Origin: Gemmatimonadota bacterium
GTDB lineage: Bacteria > JAAXHH01
Direction: 5' to 3'
NCBI GenBank assembly: GCA_026705925.1
Contig: JAPOZT010000027.1
Coordinates: forward strand, 29,328-93,327
DNA length: 64,000 bases
Shown: positions 9,708 through 18,845 of the stretch, piece after piece
Position numbering within the stretch: position 1 is the first letter of the stretch
Layout of the letters: each line of letters starts with the position of its first letter
Notes under the pieces: model-generated
Databases searched by the model: none
The model's input: only the letters and a program-made list of their open reading frames with translations
Told to the model about the DNA's origin: nothing
Position numbers and translations under genes: made by a program

Positions 9708-10820
9708 ATGGCCCAGGTCACCCTCAATCGCCTCACCAAGCACTTCGATGACACCCCGGTCGTGAAGGGCATCAGCCTGACGGTGGCCGACGGCGAGTTT
9801 TTCAGCCTGCTGGGACCGAGCGGTTGCGGCAAGACGACCATCCTCCGTATGATCGCCGGGTTCATCTTCCCCACCTCCGGCACCGTGCTCTTCGACGACC
9901 AGGACGTCACCCACGTGCCCGCCAACCGGCGGAACACCGGGATGGTGTTTCAAAACTACGCCCTCTTTCCCCACATGACCGTCTTCGAGAACGTGGCCTT
10001 CGGCCTGCGCACCCGCAAGGTGGCTGCAACCGAGACCAGGGATCGCGTGGCGCGGGCCCTCGACCTGGTGGGACTGGCCGGGCTGGAACAGCGTCCCGTG
10101 CCTCAGTTGTCCGGCGGACAGCAGCAGCGGGTGGCCCTCGCGCGGGCCGTGGTCATCGAACCCGACCTGCTGCTCCTCGATGAGCCGCTGTCCAACCTGG
10201 ACGCCAAGCTGCGGGAAGAAACCCGGGACCAGATCCGGGAGCTGCAGACCAAGCTGGGCATCACGGCCATCTACGTCACCCACGACCAGGAGGAAGCGTT
10301 GGCCGTTTCCGACCGGATCGCGGTCATGGAGGAGGGTGTGTGCCGGCAGCTGGACCGCCCCGACGCGATCTACCGCAGGCCGGCCAACCGGTTCGTGGCC
10401 GCCTTCATGGGCAACATGAACCTCTGGGAAGGCGTGCTGGAGACGGACGGGGGAAGGACGGTTTTCCGGCACGCGAGCGGACTGGCCGTCGACTTGTCCG
10501 CACCTCGCTCGTCACCCGCGCCGACCGATGACGACGCGCCGGCTGAGGACGTCGCCCCGTCGTTTGATTCCGATGGTCCGGTTTATCTGGCCCTCCATCC
10601 CCAGGCCGCGAGGTTGACCGAAGACGAGGCTGAAGGCACGGTGGGTGGCGTCGTGACCACCCGGCGTTTCAAGGGCGCGACGGTCGAGTTCACCGTCGAT
10701 GCCGGAGGAGTCGCCATTCAGATCGTGGAGAACGCGGAAGGTCCCATGGCCGCGCGACAACCCGGCGATGCGGTGCGCGTCCGCATCCCCGGCGACCAGG
10801 CGATCATCCTGAGAGACTGA
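9708..10820 (+). CDS. ABC transporter ATP-binding protein, FbpC/PotA type
   Basis: Cytoplasmic ATPase of 370 residues. Walker [10 protein letters not shown] (about residues 37-45), signature [14 protein letters not shown], Walker [14 protein letters not shown] and switch VTHDQEE are intact. The C-terminal regulatory TOBE region is present and contains an Asp/Pro/Ala-rich insertion (about residues 265-288) unlike the compact PotA tail. It lies 48 bases after the binding protein and 8 bases before the permease, so one operon. Confidence 0.9.
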   Translation: MAQVTLNRLTKHFDDTPVVKGISLTVADGEFFSLLGPSGCGKTTILRMIAGFIFPTSGTVLFDDQDVTHVPANRRNTGMVFQNYALFPHMTVFENVAFGLRTRKVAATETRDRVARALDLVGLAGLEQRPVPQLSGGQQQRVALARAVVIEPDLLLLDEPLSNLDAKLREETRDQIRELQTKLGITAIYVTHDQEEALAVSDRIAVMEEGVCRQLDRPDAIYRRPANRFVAAFMGNMNLWEGVLETDGGRTVFRHASGLAVDLSAPRSSPAPTDDDAPAEDVAPSFDSDGPVYLALHPQAARLTEDEAEGTVGGVVTTRRFKGATVEFTVDAGGVAIQIVENAEGPMAARQPGDAVRVRIPGDQAIILRD

Positions 10821-10828
10821 ACCGGACC

Positions 10829-12523
10829 ATGAACCTGTACGCCCTCCTCCGGCAACCCCGCACCCTCGTCTTCGTCCCCCTGGGATTCATCCTGCTAGGA
10901 TACATCGTCTATCCGGCCGCCCTCGTCCTGTGGGAGAGCCTTTTCCGGGAAGGGCAGTTCGGGTTTGGCAATTACGGGGAGTTCTTCGATCCGGACAGCC
11001 CGTCCTACATGGAAGGCCTCTTCAACAGCGTCATGGTCTCCGTGGGCAGCGTGCTGCTTTCGGCCCTCATCGGCGTCCCCCTGGCCCTCATCTTCACCCA
11101 CTACGAGTTTCCCGGGCGGTCCGTGTTTTCCGCGCTGGCCATCCTGCCCATCGTCCTCCCGCCGCTGGTGGGCGTGCTCGCCTTCCTGTTTCTCTACAGC
11201 GAAAGCGGCATGGTCCCGCGACTCATCCAGGCGGCCCTGGGACTGGAGCGGCCGCCCTTCTCGCTGAACGGGGTGTGGGCCGTGCTGCTCGTGCACGGCT
11301 ACACCATGTACGTCTTCTTCTACCTCTTCACCTCGGCGGCGCTTCGGGGCATCGATCCCGCGGTCATGGAAGCGGCCCGCAACCTGGGCGCGTCGTCCTG
11401 GTTCAGTTTCCGGACCGTCACCCTGCCGCTGCTCACGCCCGCCATGGTGGGGGCGACGCTCCTGGTCTTCATGACTTCCATGAACTCCTTCAGCGCACCC
11501 TTCATCTTCGCGGGCGGATTCCGCTTCCTGAGCCTCAACATCTACACGTCCAAGCTGAACGGCGACATGGCCATGGCCGTCACGCAGACCGTGGTCCTCT
11601 CCGCCTTCTCCATCGCCTTTCTGTTCTGGATGCGCCGTTACGAGGGGCGGCGGCAGTACGCCATGAGCACCAAAGGCACGGCGAACGTCCGTCGCGAGAT
11701 CCGGGGACGCTGGGCGCGCCTGCTCGCGGGCGCCGCGGGGATCGCCATGGTAGTGGTGCTCCTGCTGCCCCACCTGACCATCCTCCTGCTGTCCTTCGTT
11801 CAGGACGGCACGTGGACCCACCAGATCCTGCCCCAGGTCTATACTTCGGACAACTACGGCCGCCTCTTCCAGGATCCCACCTTCTGGGAACCGATCCGGA
11901 ACAGCCTGAACATGGCGGTGGTTTCCACGGCGGCCGACGTGGCGATCGGCGTTACCGCGGCCTACCTGGTCGTCAAGGGCACGTTCCGGGGGCGCAAGCT
12001 GCTCGATGCCCTCGTGATGGTGCCATGGGCCCTGCCCGGCACGGTGGTGGCCATAAACCTGATCGTCGCCTTCAGCCAGGGCACGCCCTTCAGCTTCGGA
12101 CAGGTGCTGGTGGGTTCCTTCTGGCTCCTGCCCATCGCGTACTTCGTCCGCCACCTGCCCATCGTGTTCCGGGCGTCCTCGGCGGCCTTCAGGCAGCTGG
12201 ACGACTCCCTGGAGGAGGCGGCGCGCAACCTGGGCGCCGGGTGGTTCTACGCTTTCCGTCGGGTCACCCTGCCCCTCATCGGCCCGGGCGTGCTCGCCGG
12301 CACGCTGCTGGCCTTCGTCACCGCCCTGGGTGAATTCGTGGCCTCCATCCTGCTCTACGTCTACGACAACCGGCCCATCGCCATGGAGATCCTGTCTCAC
12401 CTGCGCCAGTTCAACATCGGCAGCGCCGCGGCCTACGCCGTCCTGCTCCTGCTCCTCGTATCCGTCGTACTGCTGGGTTCCAACTACTTATCCCGCGGCT
12501 CGGCGCAGCGAAGCCTTTCATGA
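10829..12523 (+). CDS. ferric-type ABC transporter permease with two fused halves (FbpB-like)
   Basis: Inner-membrane permease of 564 residues made of two BPD_transp_1 domains in one chain, the arrangement of FbpB/AfuB/SfuB. Each half has its own EAA loop: MEAARNLGASSWFSFRTVTL at about residues 180-199 and LEEAARNLGAGWFYAFRRV at about 465-483. About 12 hydrophobic segments are visible. It acts with the ATPase at 9708 and binding protein at 8607. Fused architecture supports the ferric-iron assignment over polyamine or sulfate systems, which use two separate permeases. Confidence 0.88.
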   Translation: MNLYALLRQPRTLVFVPLGFILLGYIVYPAALVLWESLFREGQFGFGNYGEFFDPDSPSYMEGLFNSVMVSVGSVLLSALIGVPLALIFTHYEFPGRSVFSALAILPIVLPPLVGVLAFLFLYSESGMVPRLIQAALGLERPPFSLNGVWAVLLVHGYTMYVFFYLFTSAALRGIDPAVMEAARNLGASSWFSFRTVTLPLLTPAMVGATLLVFMTSMNSFSAPFIFAGGFRFLSLNIYTSKLNGDMAMAVTQTVVLSAFSIAFLFWMRRYEGRRQYAMSTKGTANVRREIRGRWARLLAGAAGIAMVVVLLLPHLTILLLSFVQDGTWTHQILPQVYTSDNYGRLFQDPTFWEPIRNSLNMAVVSTAADVAIGVTAAYLVVKGTFRGRKLLDALVMVPWALPGTVVAINLIVAFSQGTPFSFGQVLVGSFWLLPIAYFVRHLPIVFRASSAAFRQLDDSLEEAARNLGAGWFYAFRRVTLPLIGPGVLAGTLLAFVTALGEFVASILLYVYDNRPIAMEILSHLRQFNIGSAAAYAVLLLLLVSVVLLGSNYLSRGSAQRSLS

Positions 12524-12591
12524 CCCGTCATGCAGACGCTTCCCATGCAGACGCCCCCATGACCCCTGCCACCCGGAGTCTTACGTAACCC

Positions 12592-13734
12592 GTGCTCAAG
12601 CGTTCCGACTACTTCCTGTTCACTTCCGCTTTCGTCATGGACTTCTGCACGGGCCTGGTGTCCTTCGCAGTGCCGCTCAGGGCCCTTGACATGGGCGCTT
12701 CTGTGGTGGAACTCGGGTTCATTGGCACCGCGGGCTCCCTCAGCTTCACCCTGGCCTGCACCTTCACGGGCAAACTGGCCGACCGCTTCGACCGGCGCCG
12801 GATCCTGGCCATCGCCTCCGGGTTGACCGCACTGGTATTCGGCATGCTCTTCCTGGCGGTGAATTACTGGATGCTGCTCGCGGGCACGGCCATGGGCTGG
12901 GGACTGCTGGCCCTCTTCTGGCCGTCGGTGCAGGCGATGCTGGCCGAGGGCCGCAGCCGGACACAGCTGGTCAAGACCCTCGGCACGTTCAACATGTTCT
13001 GGACCATGGGATTCATGCTGGGCCCGTTGGCGGGGGGCTATCTCTACCTTGTCGGTCCATCCGTGCCCTTTGCCACCGGCACGATCGGCATGGTCCTGCT
13101 CACGCTGGCGATCACGTTTCTGCGCTTCCGGTCCGTCACAACGCAGGATGAGGATACGGCAGAGGAGGCACAGGGACGCTCGCGCGAGGACACGGCGCGC
13201 TTCCGCTGGATCGCCTGGACGGCCAATTTCACGGCATTCTTCATGATCGGCATGCTCAACAACCAGTTCCCCAAGCTCGCCACCGAACTCCTCATCCGGC
13301 CCGATACGCTCGGCATATTGCTCGCCATCCCGCGGCTCCTGCAGATGACGGTCTTCCTCATCGCGCGGTTCACCACCTGGTGGCAGTTCCGCCTCAGGCC
13401 CCTCGTCATTCCCCAGATTGCCGCCGTAGCCGGCATGATTGTCGTCGCGACCCAGGATGCCACCGTGGTGCTGGCCTTCGCCTTCGGGACCGTCGGGTTG
13501 TTGGTCGGCGCCGCTTTTTCGGCCAGCCAGTTCTATTCCTTCTTCCAGGAGGAACGAAAGGGGGAAAAGGGCGCGCGCAACGAGATGATCGTCGGCATGG
13601 GCATGGTATCCGGACCGCTGGTAGGCGGCCTGCTGGCGCAACTCATCGGATTGCGCATGCCCTACGTGCTGTGCTGTATCGTGCTGATCGCGGGAATGAT
13701 CGTCGAATACCGGTGGTACCGGAAGCGGGATTAG
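12592..13734 (+). CDS. MFS transporter
   Basis: Major facilitator protein of 380 residues with about 11-12 hydrophobic segments. The loop 2-3 motif A is clear (GKLADRFDRRRIL, about residues 59-71). The start is GTG at 12592 (reading MLKRSDYFLF); no strong ribosome binding site is seen. It follows the ferric ABC operon by 68 bases on the same strand and may be co-transcribed. Substrate and direction of transport are unknown. Confidence 0.82.
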   Translation: MLKRSDYFLFTSAFVMDFCTGLVSFAVPLRALDMGASVVELGFIGTAGSLSFTLACTFTGKLADRFDRRRILAIASGLTALVFGMLFLAVNYWMLLAGTAMGWGLLALFWPSVQAMLAEGRSRTQLVKTLGTFNMFWTMGFMLGPLAGGYLYLVGPSVPFATGTIGMVLLTLAITFLRFRSVTTQDEDTAEEAQGRSREDTARFRWIAWTANFTAFFMIGMLNNQFPKLATELLIRPDTLGILLAIPRLLQMTVFLIARFTTWWQFRLRPLVIPQIAAVAGMIVVATQDATVVLAFAFGTVGLLVGAAFSASQFYSFFQEERKGEKGARNEMIVGMGMVSGPLVGGLLAQLIGLRMPYVLCCIVLIAGMIVEYRWYRKRD

Positions 13735-13865
13735 GGATCGGGATCAGGGGCTGTTTGAATGCCCCAATCGCTATCCATTAAAAAAGATGCCGAGATGTCT
13801 TCGCTCAAATCTGACTAATCCGTAAACAGTCCGATTTACCGCATTCACCCGATGCAGGAGACGCC

Positions 13866-14432
13866 GTGTCTTATAATCCCATTGATACCCACGCCACAGT
13901 TCGCGAATTCGAAGCCGCGGGTATCGAGACGAAGCAGGCGGAAGCCATCGTCAAGGCGATGACGTGGAGCCGGAACGACCTGGTGACGAAGACGGATCTT
14001 TCTGGATTCGCGACGAAGGCAGACCTGGAGCGATTTGCCACAAAGGAAGATCTGACCGGGTTCGCAACGAAGGCAGATCTGGAGCGATTCGCGACCAAAG
14101 AGGATCTGGAGGAACTGAAAACTCGATTGGATGCTCTAAGCGCGAAGATGGAGCGATTCGCCACCAAGGAAGATTTGAAGCGATTTGCGACGAAGGAGGA
14201 TCTGGAGGAACTTAAATCGCGTGTTGATTCGTTAAGTGCGAAGATGGAGCTTTTCGTTACGAAGGAAGAATCGAAGCGATTTGCCACGAAGGATGATCTG
14301 GTTGTTTTGAGGGCCGAAATGGCCGCGATGAAATCGGACCTTGTAAAGCAGATCAGCAGCGCCGTCAACAAGATGATGATATGTATGATCAGCATGTCCG
14401 CGCTGATCGTGGGTTTGTTGAAATACCTTTGA
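13866..14432 (+). CDS. coiled-coil membrane-tail protein with ATKxDL repeats (DUF1640-like)
   Basis: Protein of 188 residues. The N terminus (YNPIDTHATVREFEAAG, then KQAEAIV) matches the opening of bacterial DUF1640/CCDC90-type proteins. Residues about 40-135 consist of a 9-residue repeat with consensus FATKxDLxx interspersed with heptad stretches such as LEELKTRLDALSAKMERF, predicting a long coiled coil. A single membrane segment ends the protein (about residues 166-186). The repeats make the DNA internally similar (27-base period), which also keeps an antisense frame open. Family function is unsettled. Confidence 0.8.
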   Translation: MSYNPIDTHATVREFEAAGIETKQAEAIVKAMTWSRNDLVTKTDLSGFATKADLERFATKEDLTGFATKADLERFATKEDLEELKTRLDALSAKMERFATKEDLKRFATKEDLEELKSRVDSLSAKMELFVTKEESKRFATKDDLVVLRAEMAAMKSDLVKQISSAVNKMMICMISMSALIVGLLKYL

Positions 14433-14506
14433 TCGCCTATGGGCATCCACCCTCGAGTAGGCCACCAACGAGCCGCCAAGGGCAGTAGGGCAATGGAAAA
14501 CGCCGG

Positions 14507-14962
14507 CTATTCTTCGGCGATCCGCTTGATCTCGGCCAGCCCCTTGGGCCAGGTCTCGTTGAAGTACTCCACGTAGTCGTTGAACGTGTCCGTTTCAACG
14601 GTCAGGTGGGTACCGCCTTCCACGTCCTTCAGCGTGTAGTTCTCGAAGGCCGGCGTCCATGATTTCACCTCGTCGCTATCCGTGTCCTCCACGCCATTGA
14701 CAATATACCCGAGATGCCGTATGGACATGAACTCGTAGGGCCGGTTTACGTCGATCATGCTGATCATGCCGTCGTTGCCCGCATTCAGGAACCGGATTTC
14801 ACTGCCTTCGTTCCAGTCCCCGACAAAGTAGGACCCCTCGGCGAACAGGCTCGTCCACTTCCGAAAAGATTCGTCCTCGAACAGGGCTTGCCACACCTGT
14901 TCCCTCGAAGCGTCTATCGTAATCGTGTAACGAAGTTTTTCAGTGGCGTTTTGTTCTGACAT
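14507..14962 (-). CDS. SRPBCC (AHSA1/START-like) domain protein
   Basis: Small cytoplasmic protein of 151 residues with a single START/Bet v1-type fold of the AHSA1 group: the opening beta strand and helix YTITIDASREQVWQALFE, the FRKWTSLF loop and the C-terminal helix beginning at about residue 125 (NDYVEYFNETWPKGLAEIKR) are typical. Start ATG at 14962 has AGGGG about 8 bases upstream. Such proteins bind hydrophobic ligands or act as stress proteins; no specific role can be given. It stands alone between a plus-strand coiled-coil gene and gltX. Confidence 0.85.
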   Translation of the reverse strand: MSEQNATEKLRYTITIDASREQVWQALFEDESFRKWTSLFAEGSYFVGDWNEGSEIRFLNAGNDGMISMIDVNRPYEFMSIRHLGYIVNGVEDTDSDEVKSWTPAFENYTLKDVEGGTHLTVETDTFNDYVEYFNETWPKGLAEIKRIAEE

Positions 14963-15062
14963 CGCTCTACCCCTTCTCCAGGTTTGTTTTCTCTGTTGTG
15001 CTGTTTACTTACCAAGTCCGTTTTCGCCAACCACCTCACGCTTCTTCTTGCGTCATCGGTGT

Positions 15063-16571
15063 TTATCCTTGACTAACCGCCGCCTGTTCGACCACCTCCG
15101 GCAGGCGCACCAGAGACTTTTCCAAACGGTCGACACACGCCGCTTTCCCCAGGACGACGATCAAATGGAACAGTGAAGGTCCGGCCATTTCCCCGGTCAG
15201 CGCCAGGCGGCAGGGATGGATGAACTGGGCCGCCTTCAATCCTTCCCGTTCCGACAGGTTCCGGACGACCTCCTCCACCGCTTCTGTGTCGAATGCTGCA
15301 AGCGCGGCGAATTCGTCGCGAAGCCAGCGGATCCGCGCTGCCACGGCGTCCGAATCCTTCGACCAGTGCTTCCGGACGGCCTTTGGATTATATCCGAAGT
15401 CGTCCGTGAAGAAGAACCTGCCCTGGACCGCGAAATCGGCCAGCGTGCGGCAACGTTCCCGCAGCAGGCCGACGACCTCCATCGCGTAGTCGTTGTCTAC
15501 GGCCCGACCGCGCGAAAGCCCGTCGTCCTGTCCGCCCGGTTCTTCGTCGCCGATGAGTCCCGCGCGTACGAGAAACGGCTTCGCTAGCGTCCATAACTCC
15601 TCGTTGGACAGGGCCATGATGTGCTGGCCGTTGAGCCACTCGAACTTGCGCAGATCGAAGACGGTGTCCCGCTTGTGGACCTGGTCCAGGGAGAACCGCT
15701 CCATGAGCTCGGCGCGGGTGAAGAACTCCTGGTCGTCGCCGGTCTGCCACCCGAGCAGCGAGAGGAAGTTGACCACGGCGTCGGACAGGTAGCCGGCGTC
15801 GCGGTATTCGGAGACGGACACGGCGCCGTGGCGCTTCGACAGCTTCTTCTTGTCCTCCCCCAGGATGCTGGGCAGATGGGCGAACTCGGGCAACTCGGCG
15901 CCCAGGGCCCGGAACAGGTGGATATGCTTGGTGGTGTTGGTGACGTGGTCGATGCCGCGAATGACGTGAGACACGTTCATGTCCACGTCGTCGGCCACCA
16001 CGGCCAGGTGGTACAGGGGCGTGCCGTTGGACCGTACGATGACGAAATCGTCGATGGTCTCGTTATCCACCGCGATTTCACCCAGTATCCGGTCCTGGAA
16101 TACGGTCTTCCCTTCTGGGATCTTGAGCCGGATGACCGGCTTGCGGCCCTCCGCCTCCAGGGCGTGCGCCTCGCCATCGGTGATGTCCGCGTAGCGGCGG
16201 TCGTTCCGCCAGGACCGGCCCTCCGCGAGGGCTTCCTTCTTTTTCGCTTCCAGCTCTTCGGGCAGATAGTAGCACTGGTAGGCCTTGCCGCTATCGACCA
16301 GTGCCCGGGCCCGGGCGACATGCCGGTCGAAACGCTGGGACTGATAGACCACCTCTTCGTCCCAGTCCACGCCCATCCACTCCAACACCTCGAATATGGC
16401 ATCGACCCACTCGGGGCGGGAACGGGCGGTGTCGGTGTCTTCGATGCGCAGGAGGAAGCGGCCCTTCTCCCTGCGGGCGAAGAGCCAGTTGAACAGGCCC
16501 GTGTGGGCGCTGCCGATGTGGAGCAGTCCGGTGGGGCTGGGGGCGAAGCGAACGCGTACGGGGCGGGACAT
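15063..16571 (-). CDS. gltX: glutamyl-tRNA synthetase
   Basis: Class I aminoacyl-tRNA synthetase of 502 residues charging tRNA-Glu (or also tRNA-Gln in lineages with a transamidation route). The HIGH-type motif is in APSPTGLLHIGSAHTG (about residues 8-23), and the KMSKS-type loop is KKLSKRHGAVSV (about residues 244-255). The anticodon-binding alpha-helical C-terminal domain follows. It lies 6 bases downstream of a small membrane-protein gene on the same strand and may be its operon partner. Confidence 0.96.
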   Translation of the reverse strand: MSRPVRVRFAPSPTGLLHIGSAHTGLFNWLFARREKGRFLLRIEDTDTARSRPEWVDAIFEVLEWMGVDWDEEVVYQSQRFDRHVARARALVDSGKAYQCYYLPEELEAKKKEALAEGRSWRNDRRYADITDGEAHALEAEGRKPVIRLKIPEGKTVFQDRILGEIAVDNETIDDFVIVRSNGTPLYHLAVVADDVDMNVSHVIRGIDHVTNTTKHIHLFRALGAELPEFAHLPSILGEDKKKLSKRHGAVSVSEYRDAGYLSDAVVNFLSLLGWQTGDDQEFFTRAELMERFSLDQVHKRDTVFDLRKFEWLNGQHIMALSNEELWTLAKPFLVRAGLIGDEEPGGQDDGLSRGRAVDNDYAMEVVGLLRERCRTLADFAVQGRFFFTDDFGYNPKAVRKHWSKDSDAVAARIRWLRDEFAALAAFDTEAVEEVVRNLSEREGLKAAQFIHPCRLALTGEMAGPSLFHLIVVLGKAACVDRLEKSLVRLPEVVEQAAVSQG

Positions 16572-16577
16572 GGGTCG

Positions 16578-17033
16578 TCAGGATGCCTGGGGATCTGACC
16601 CACCGGCGTCTGCCGTCGAGGTCGAAGCATCGGAGGCGTCGGGAGGCGTGGTGTCTGCCGGTGCGGCTGCTGTTGCGGCAGCTGGAGCGGGTATGACGGA
16701 AGGCGGTGGTTCCAGGGTCATGGTCACCCCGCCCATCGCTCCGGCCAGCAGATTATACAACCAGGTGCCCAGCGAGACCACCAGGGCGCCGAGCACAGCG
16801 TACAGCAGGGTTAGCACAATCCAGGCTACGACCGCGATCAAGCCCGTGGCGCCCACGATATAACCCATCTCGTCGGGCATCCCTTCAGACATCCCCGCCA
16901 TGCCAATAAAACTCGCCATCAACGTAATCGCCACGGCGTAAAGCGCTCCGATAACGAATCCCACGGCGCCTGCGATTAGAAAGGTGATCTTGCACGCGGA
17001 CCATGGGTCGATTCGCTTCAGCTCGTACCTCAT
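16578..17033 (-). CDS. DUF3566-like membrane protein
   Basis: Protein of 151 residues beginning MRYELKRIDPWSACKITFLI, which resembles the DUF3566 opening (RIDPWSxxKxxFL). Two membrane segments are visible (about 19-45 and 60-100, with a long hydrophobic stretch), then a Pro/Ala/Thr/Asp-rich C-terminal tail of about 40 residues. Start at the ATG of 17031-17033 is preferred because GGAG lies 8 bases upstream; the longer frame runs into the tRNA-Ser gene. It directly precedes gltX. Function unknown. Confidence 0.75.
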   Translation of the reverse strand: MRYELKRIDPWSACKITFLIAGAVGFVIGALYAVAITLMASFIGMAGMSEGMPDEMGYIVGATGLIAVVAWIVLTLLYAVLGALVVSLGTWLYNLLAGAMGGVTMTLEPPPSVIPAPAAATAAAPADTTPPDASDASTSTADAGGSDPQAS

Positions 17034-17144
17034 AGGTGGTACTCCAGGTAGCATTACGTGGAAGGGGCTTCCGGAACTTCCGGCTCGGCCCGGAACCCAA
17101 TGACGGCCGCCATGCCGCCAAAAAAAAGGCGATTTGACTACGAA

Positions 17145-17232
17145 CGGAGAGGGAGGGATTCGAACCCTCGGTAGGTTTTTGACCCACAATCGCTTAGCAG
17201 GCGATCCGATTCAGCCACTCTCGCACCTCTCC
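17145..17232 (-). tRNA. tRNA-Ser (anticodon GCT)
   Basis: An 88-base cloverleaf on the minus strand. The acceptor stem pairs GGAGAGG with CCTCTCC, the T arm contains GGGTTCGAATCCC, and the anticodon loop reads CTGCTAA with anticodon GCT. The long variable arm (about GTGGGTCAAAAACCTAC) is typical of type II serine tRNAs. CCA is not encoded. It is 23 bases from a second tRNA-Ser. Confidence 0.96.
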
Positions 17233-17255
17233 CAAGAGATTTCCGCACCGCTGGA

Positions 17256-17342
17256 CGGTGGGGGTGGGATTCGAACCCACGGTACCCGCAAAGGTACAAC
17301 GGTTTTCAAGACCGTCTCTTTCGGCCACTCAGACACCCCACC
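17256..17342 (-). tRNA. tRNA-Ser (anticodon TGA)
   Basis: An 87-base type II tRNA on the minus strand. Acceptor GGTGGGG pairs with CCCCACC, the T arm has GTGGGTTCGAATCCCAC, and the anticodon loop is CTTGAAA with anticodon TGA. The long variable arm pairs GTACC with GGTAC. CCA is not encoded. It is transcribed ahead of tRNA-Ser(GCT), probably as one transcript. Confidence 0.96.
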
Positions 17343-17449
17343 TGACAGGCGGCAATATAGGCCGATGAAGCGACGGGTGTCAATCTAAAACAGCGGCCGG
17401 AACCGCCTTAGGCGCCCCGGAAGGCACGTCCTTCGGCTTCCCGGAGCGC

Positions 17450-17478
17450 TTGACCTGGTTTACAGGTCCCTTTAGTAT
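17450..17478 (+). promoter_or_regulatory. probable sigma70-type promoter of the 17511 gene
   Basis: TTGACC (17450-17455) and TAGTAT (17473-17478) are separated by 17 bases, followed by an AT-rich stretch and a GGAG ribosome binding site (about 17498-17501) before the ATG at 17511. Confidence 0.45.
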
Positions 17479-17510
17479 ATATTTTAAACCATTTACCGGA
17501 GACAAGTACC

Positions 17511-18824
17511 ATGAAACAGCGAATCTGCCGGCTCACTGGTTACGTGCTGTTCTCCCTGTTTGTCGTGACGTACCCGGCTTCCCACTATGCATCGCCAAAT
17601 GAATCTACGAACGAGGGCAGCTCATTCCCTGGCGATGAAGACTGTTACGCGGAGATCGCGTCCATCGACTTCGGGGACTCGAGCGAGAAGCTCGAGAACA
17701 ACCGGTTCCGCCATGTCTTCCAGTATATCGACACGTATCCTTACTTTCGGCGGGTCAGCGACGTGTACTTGGGTATCGAGACCGTTCGCTACTTTCCGAA
17801 TTCGATCCGGCCGAACCGGTCCTACTGGAGATTCGTGAACGGAAGAAAGGGCGTCGGCGCCGAGGGACATTACTCGCTCATCCACGACTTTCGCGGCGAA
17901 GCGAATGTCCTGGGCGTCGCCGTCGGTGTGAATGTGGCCGACGAGTTCGCGTTCTTCCTCTACGACCGGGACAGCGATACGAACGCCAGTCACCATGCGC
18001 ACGGCGTGAAGGAGGGCCTGCTCGACGTGATGACGACCATCGAAAACAAGGCGGAATTCATCAACGTGGAGAAGGCGTCGAGCTGGCGCATCGGTACCAA
18101 TACGAAGCTCCGAGCGTGGAGTTCGCGCTTCGTGGATTCGGACGGCGATTGGAACGAAGGGATTTACTCGAACAAGTTGTTCAGGACGTTGTACTTCATC
18201 AAAAGTCAGGTGACCGTCGCGGGCGTCGAGCGTGAAGTGAACAAGATCTGCAGGCTTGCCTGGTCTCCCGTGGCGATAACGAATTCAGACAATCTTGTAC
18301 CGGCCATCGAGGCGGAACTGGCGCGCCGGGCGGACCGGATTCACGCGTTGCGGATCGTCAACAATGAAGTGCCGGCATCGCGTGCGGATTGGAGGTCCGC
18401 TTTCAACAGCTTAAGACCCGAGACGTTCATTCATGTGCTGACGGTCCCGAGGAGTCATTCCGGCGACTTCGGCGTGAGCACTGAAGTCGGTGAAATCGCG
18501 ATCACCTTTACGCGCGACCCTTACAGCGACCAGATCCACTACCGCCCAGAAAAGGTGTGGAGGTCGGACGGAGCACAGCACAACTCCGGATTGTATCACT
18601 TCGACATTCAGGGACGTCTGTCCGTCGACGGACGGGACCTTGGATGGATCATCGACGCCAGGATCGGTACCTACTGGCGGTGCTGCGACGAGAACACCTA
18701 CAATCTGAAGCACCAGAAGTTCGGGATGCAGTGGAGGAATGTCGACAGGGATGACTACCGTATGCGATGCGGGTCCGAGGAGTGCCAGGTGTTCGTCAGG
18801 AAGGGGATCCTGTGGTTACGCTGA
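17511..18824 (+). CDS. secreted protein of unknown function
   Basis: Protein of 437 residues that I do not recognise. It has a clear signal peptide (MKQRICRLTGYVLFSLFVVT, cleavage likely after the Ala/Ser at about residues 24-28) and no further membrane segment, so it is exported. The mature chain is rich in aromatic and acidic residues (for example YIDTYPYFRRVSDVYLGIET) and has six or so cysteines, including a WRCCDE and a CGSEECQVF near the C terminus, which could form disulfides in the periplasm. It is followed convergently by the winged-helix/membrane pair. A GGAG sits 9 bases before the ATG. Confidence 0.75.
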   Translation: MKQRICRLTGYVLFSLFVVTYPASHYASPNESTNEGSSFPGDEDCYAEIASIDFGDSSEKLENNRFRHVFQYIDTYPYFRRVSDVYLGIETVRYFPNSIRPNRSYWRFVNGRKGVGAEGHYSLIHDFRGEANVLGVAVGVNVADEFAFFLYDRDSDTNASHHAHGVKEGLLDVMTTIENKAEFINVEKASSWRIGTNTKLRAWSSRFVDSDGDWNEGIYSNKLFRTLYFIKSQVTVAGVEREVNKICRLAWSPVAITNSDNLVPAIEAELARRADRIHALRIVNNEVPASRADWRSAFNSLRPETFIHVLTVPRSHSGDFGVSTEVGEIAITFTRDPYSDQIHYRPEKVWRSDGAQHNSGLYHFDIQGRLSVDGRDLGWIIDARIGTYWRCCDENTYNLKHQKFGMQWRNVDRDDYRMRCGSEECQVFVRKGILWLR

Positions 18825-18845
18825 GATCCCCATTGTGAATACTAC

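Noticed and set aside
8634..10472. 612-residue minus frame across the ferric binding protein and ATPase
   Set aside because: GC-rich shadow of two clear genes, no conserved motif.
10895..12400. 501-residue minus frame and 467-residue plus frame across the FbpB-like permease
   Set aside because: Both are alternative frames of a clear membrane protein.
13871..14479. 202-residue open frame opposite the coiled-coil gene
   Set aside because: It is open only because the sense strand is a repeat; the translation is a repeat of the complement and lacks a ribosome site.
17134..17388. 84-residue frame over the tRNA genes
   Set aside because: Covers two well-formed tRNA-Ser cloverleafs on the opposite strand.
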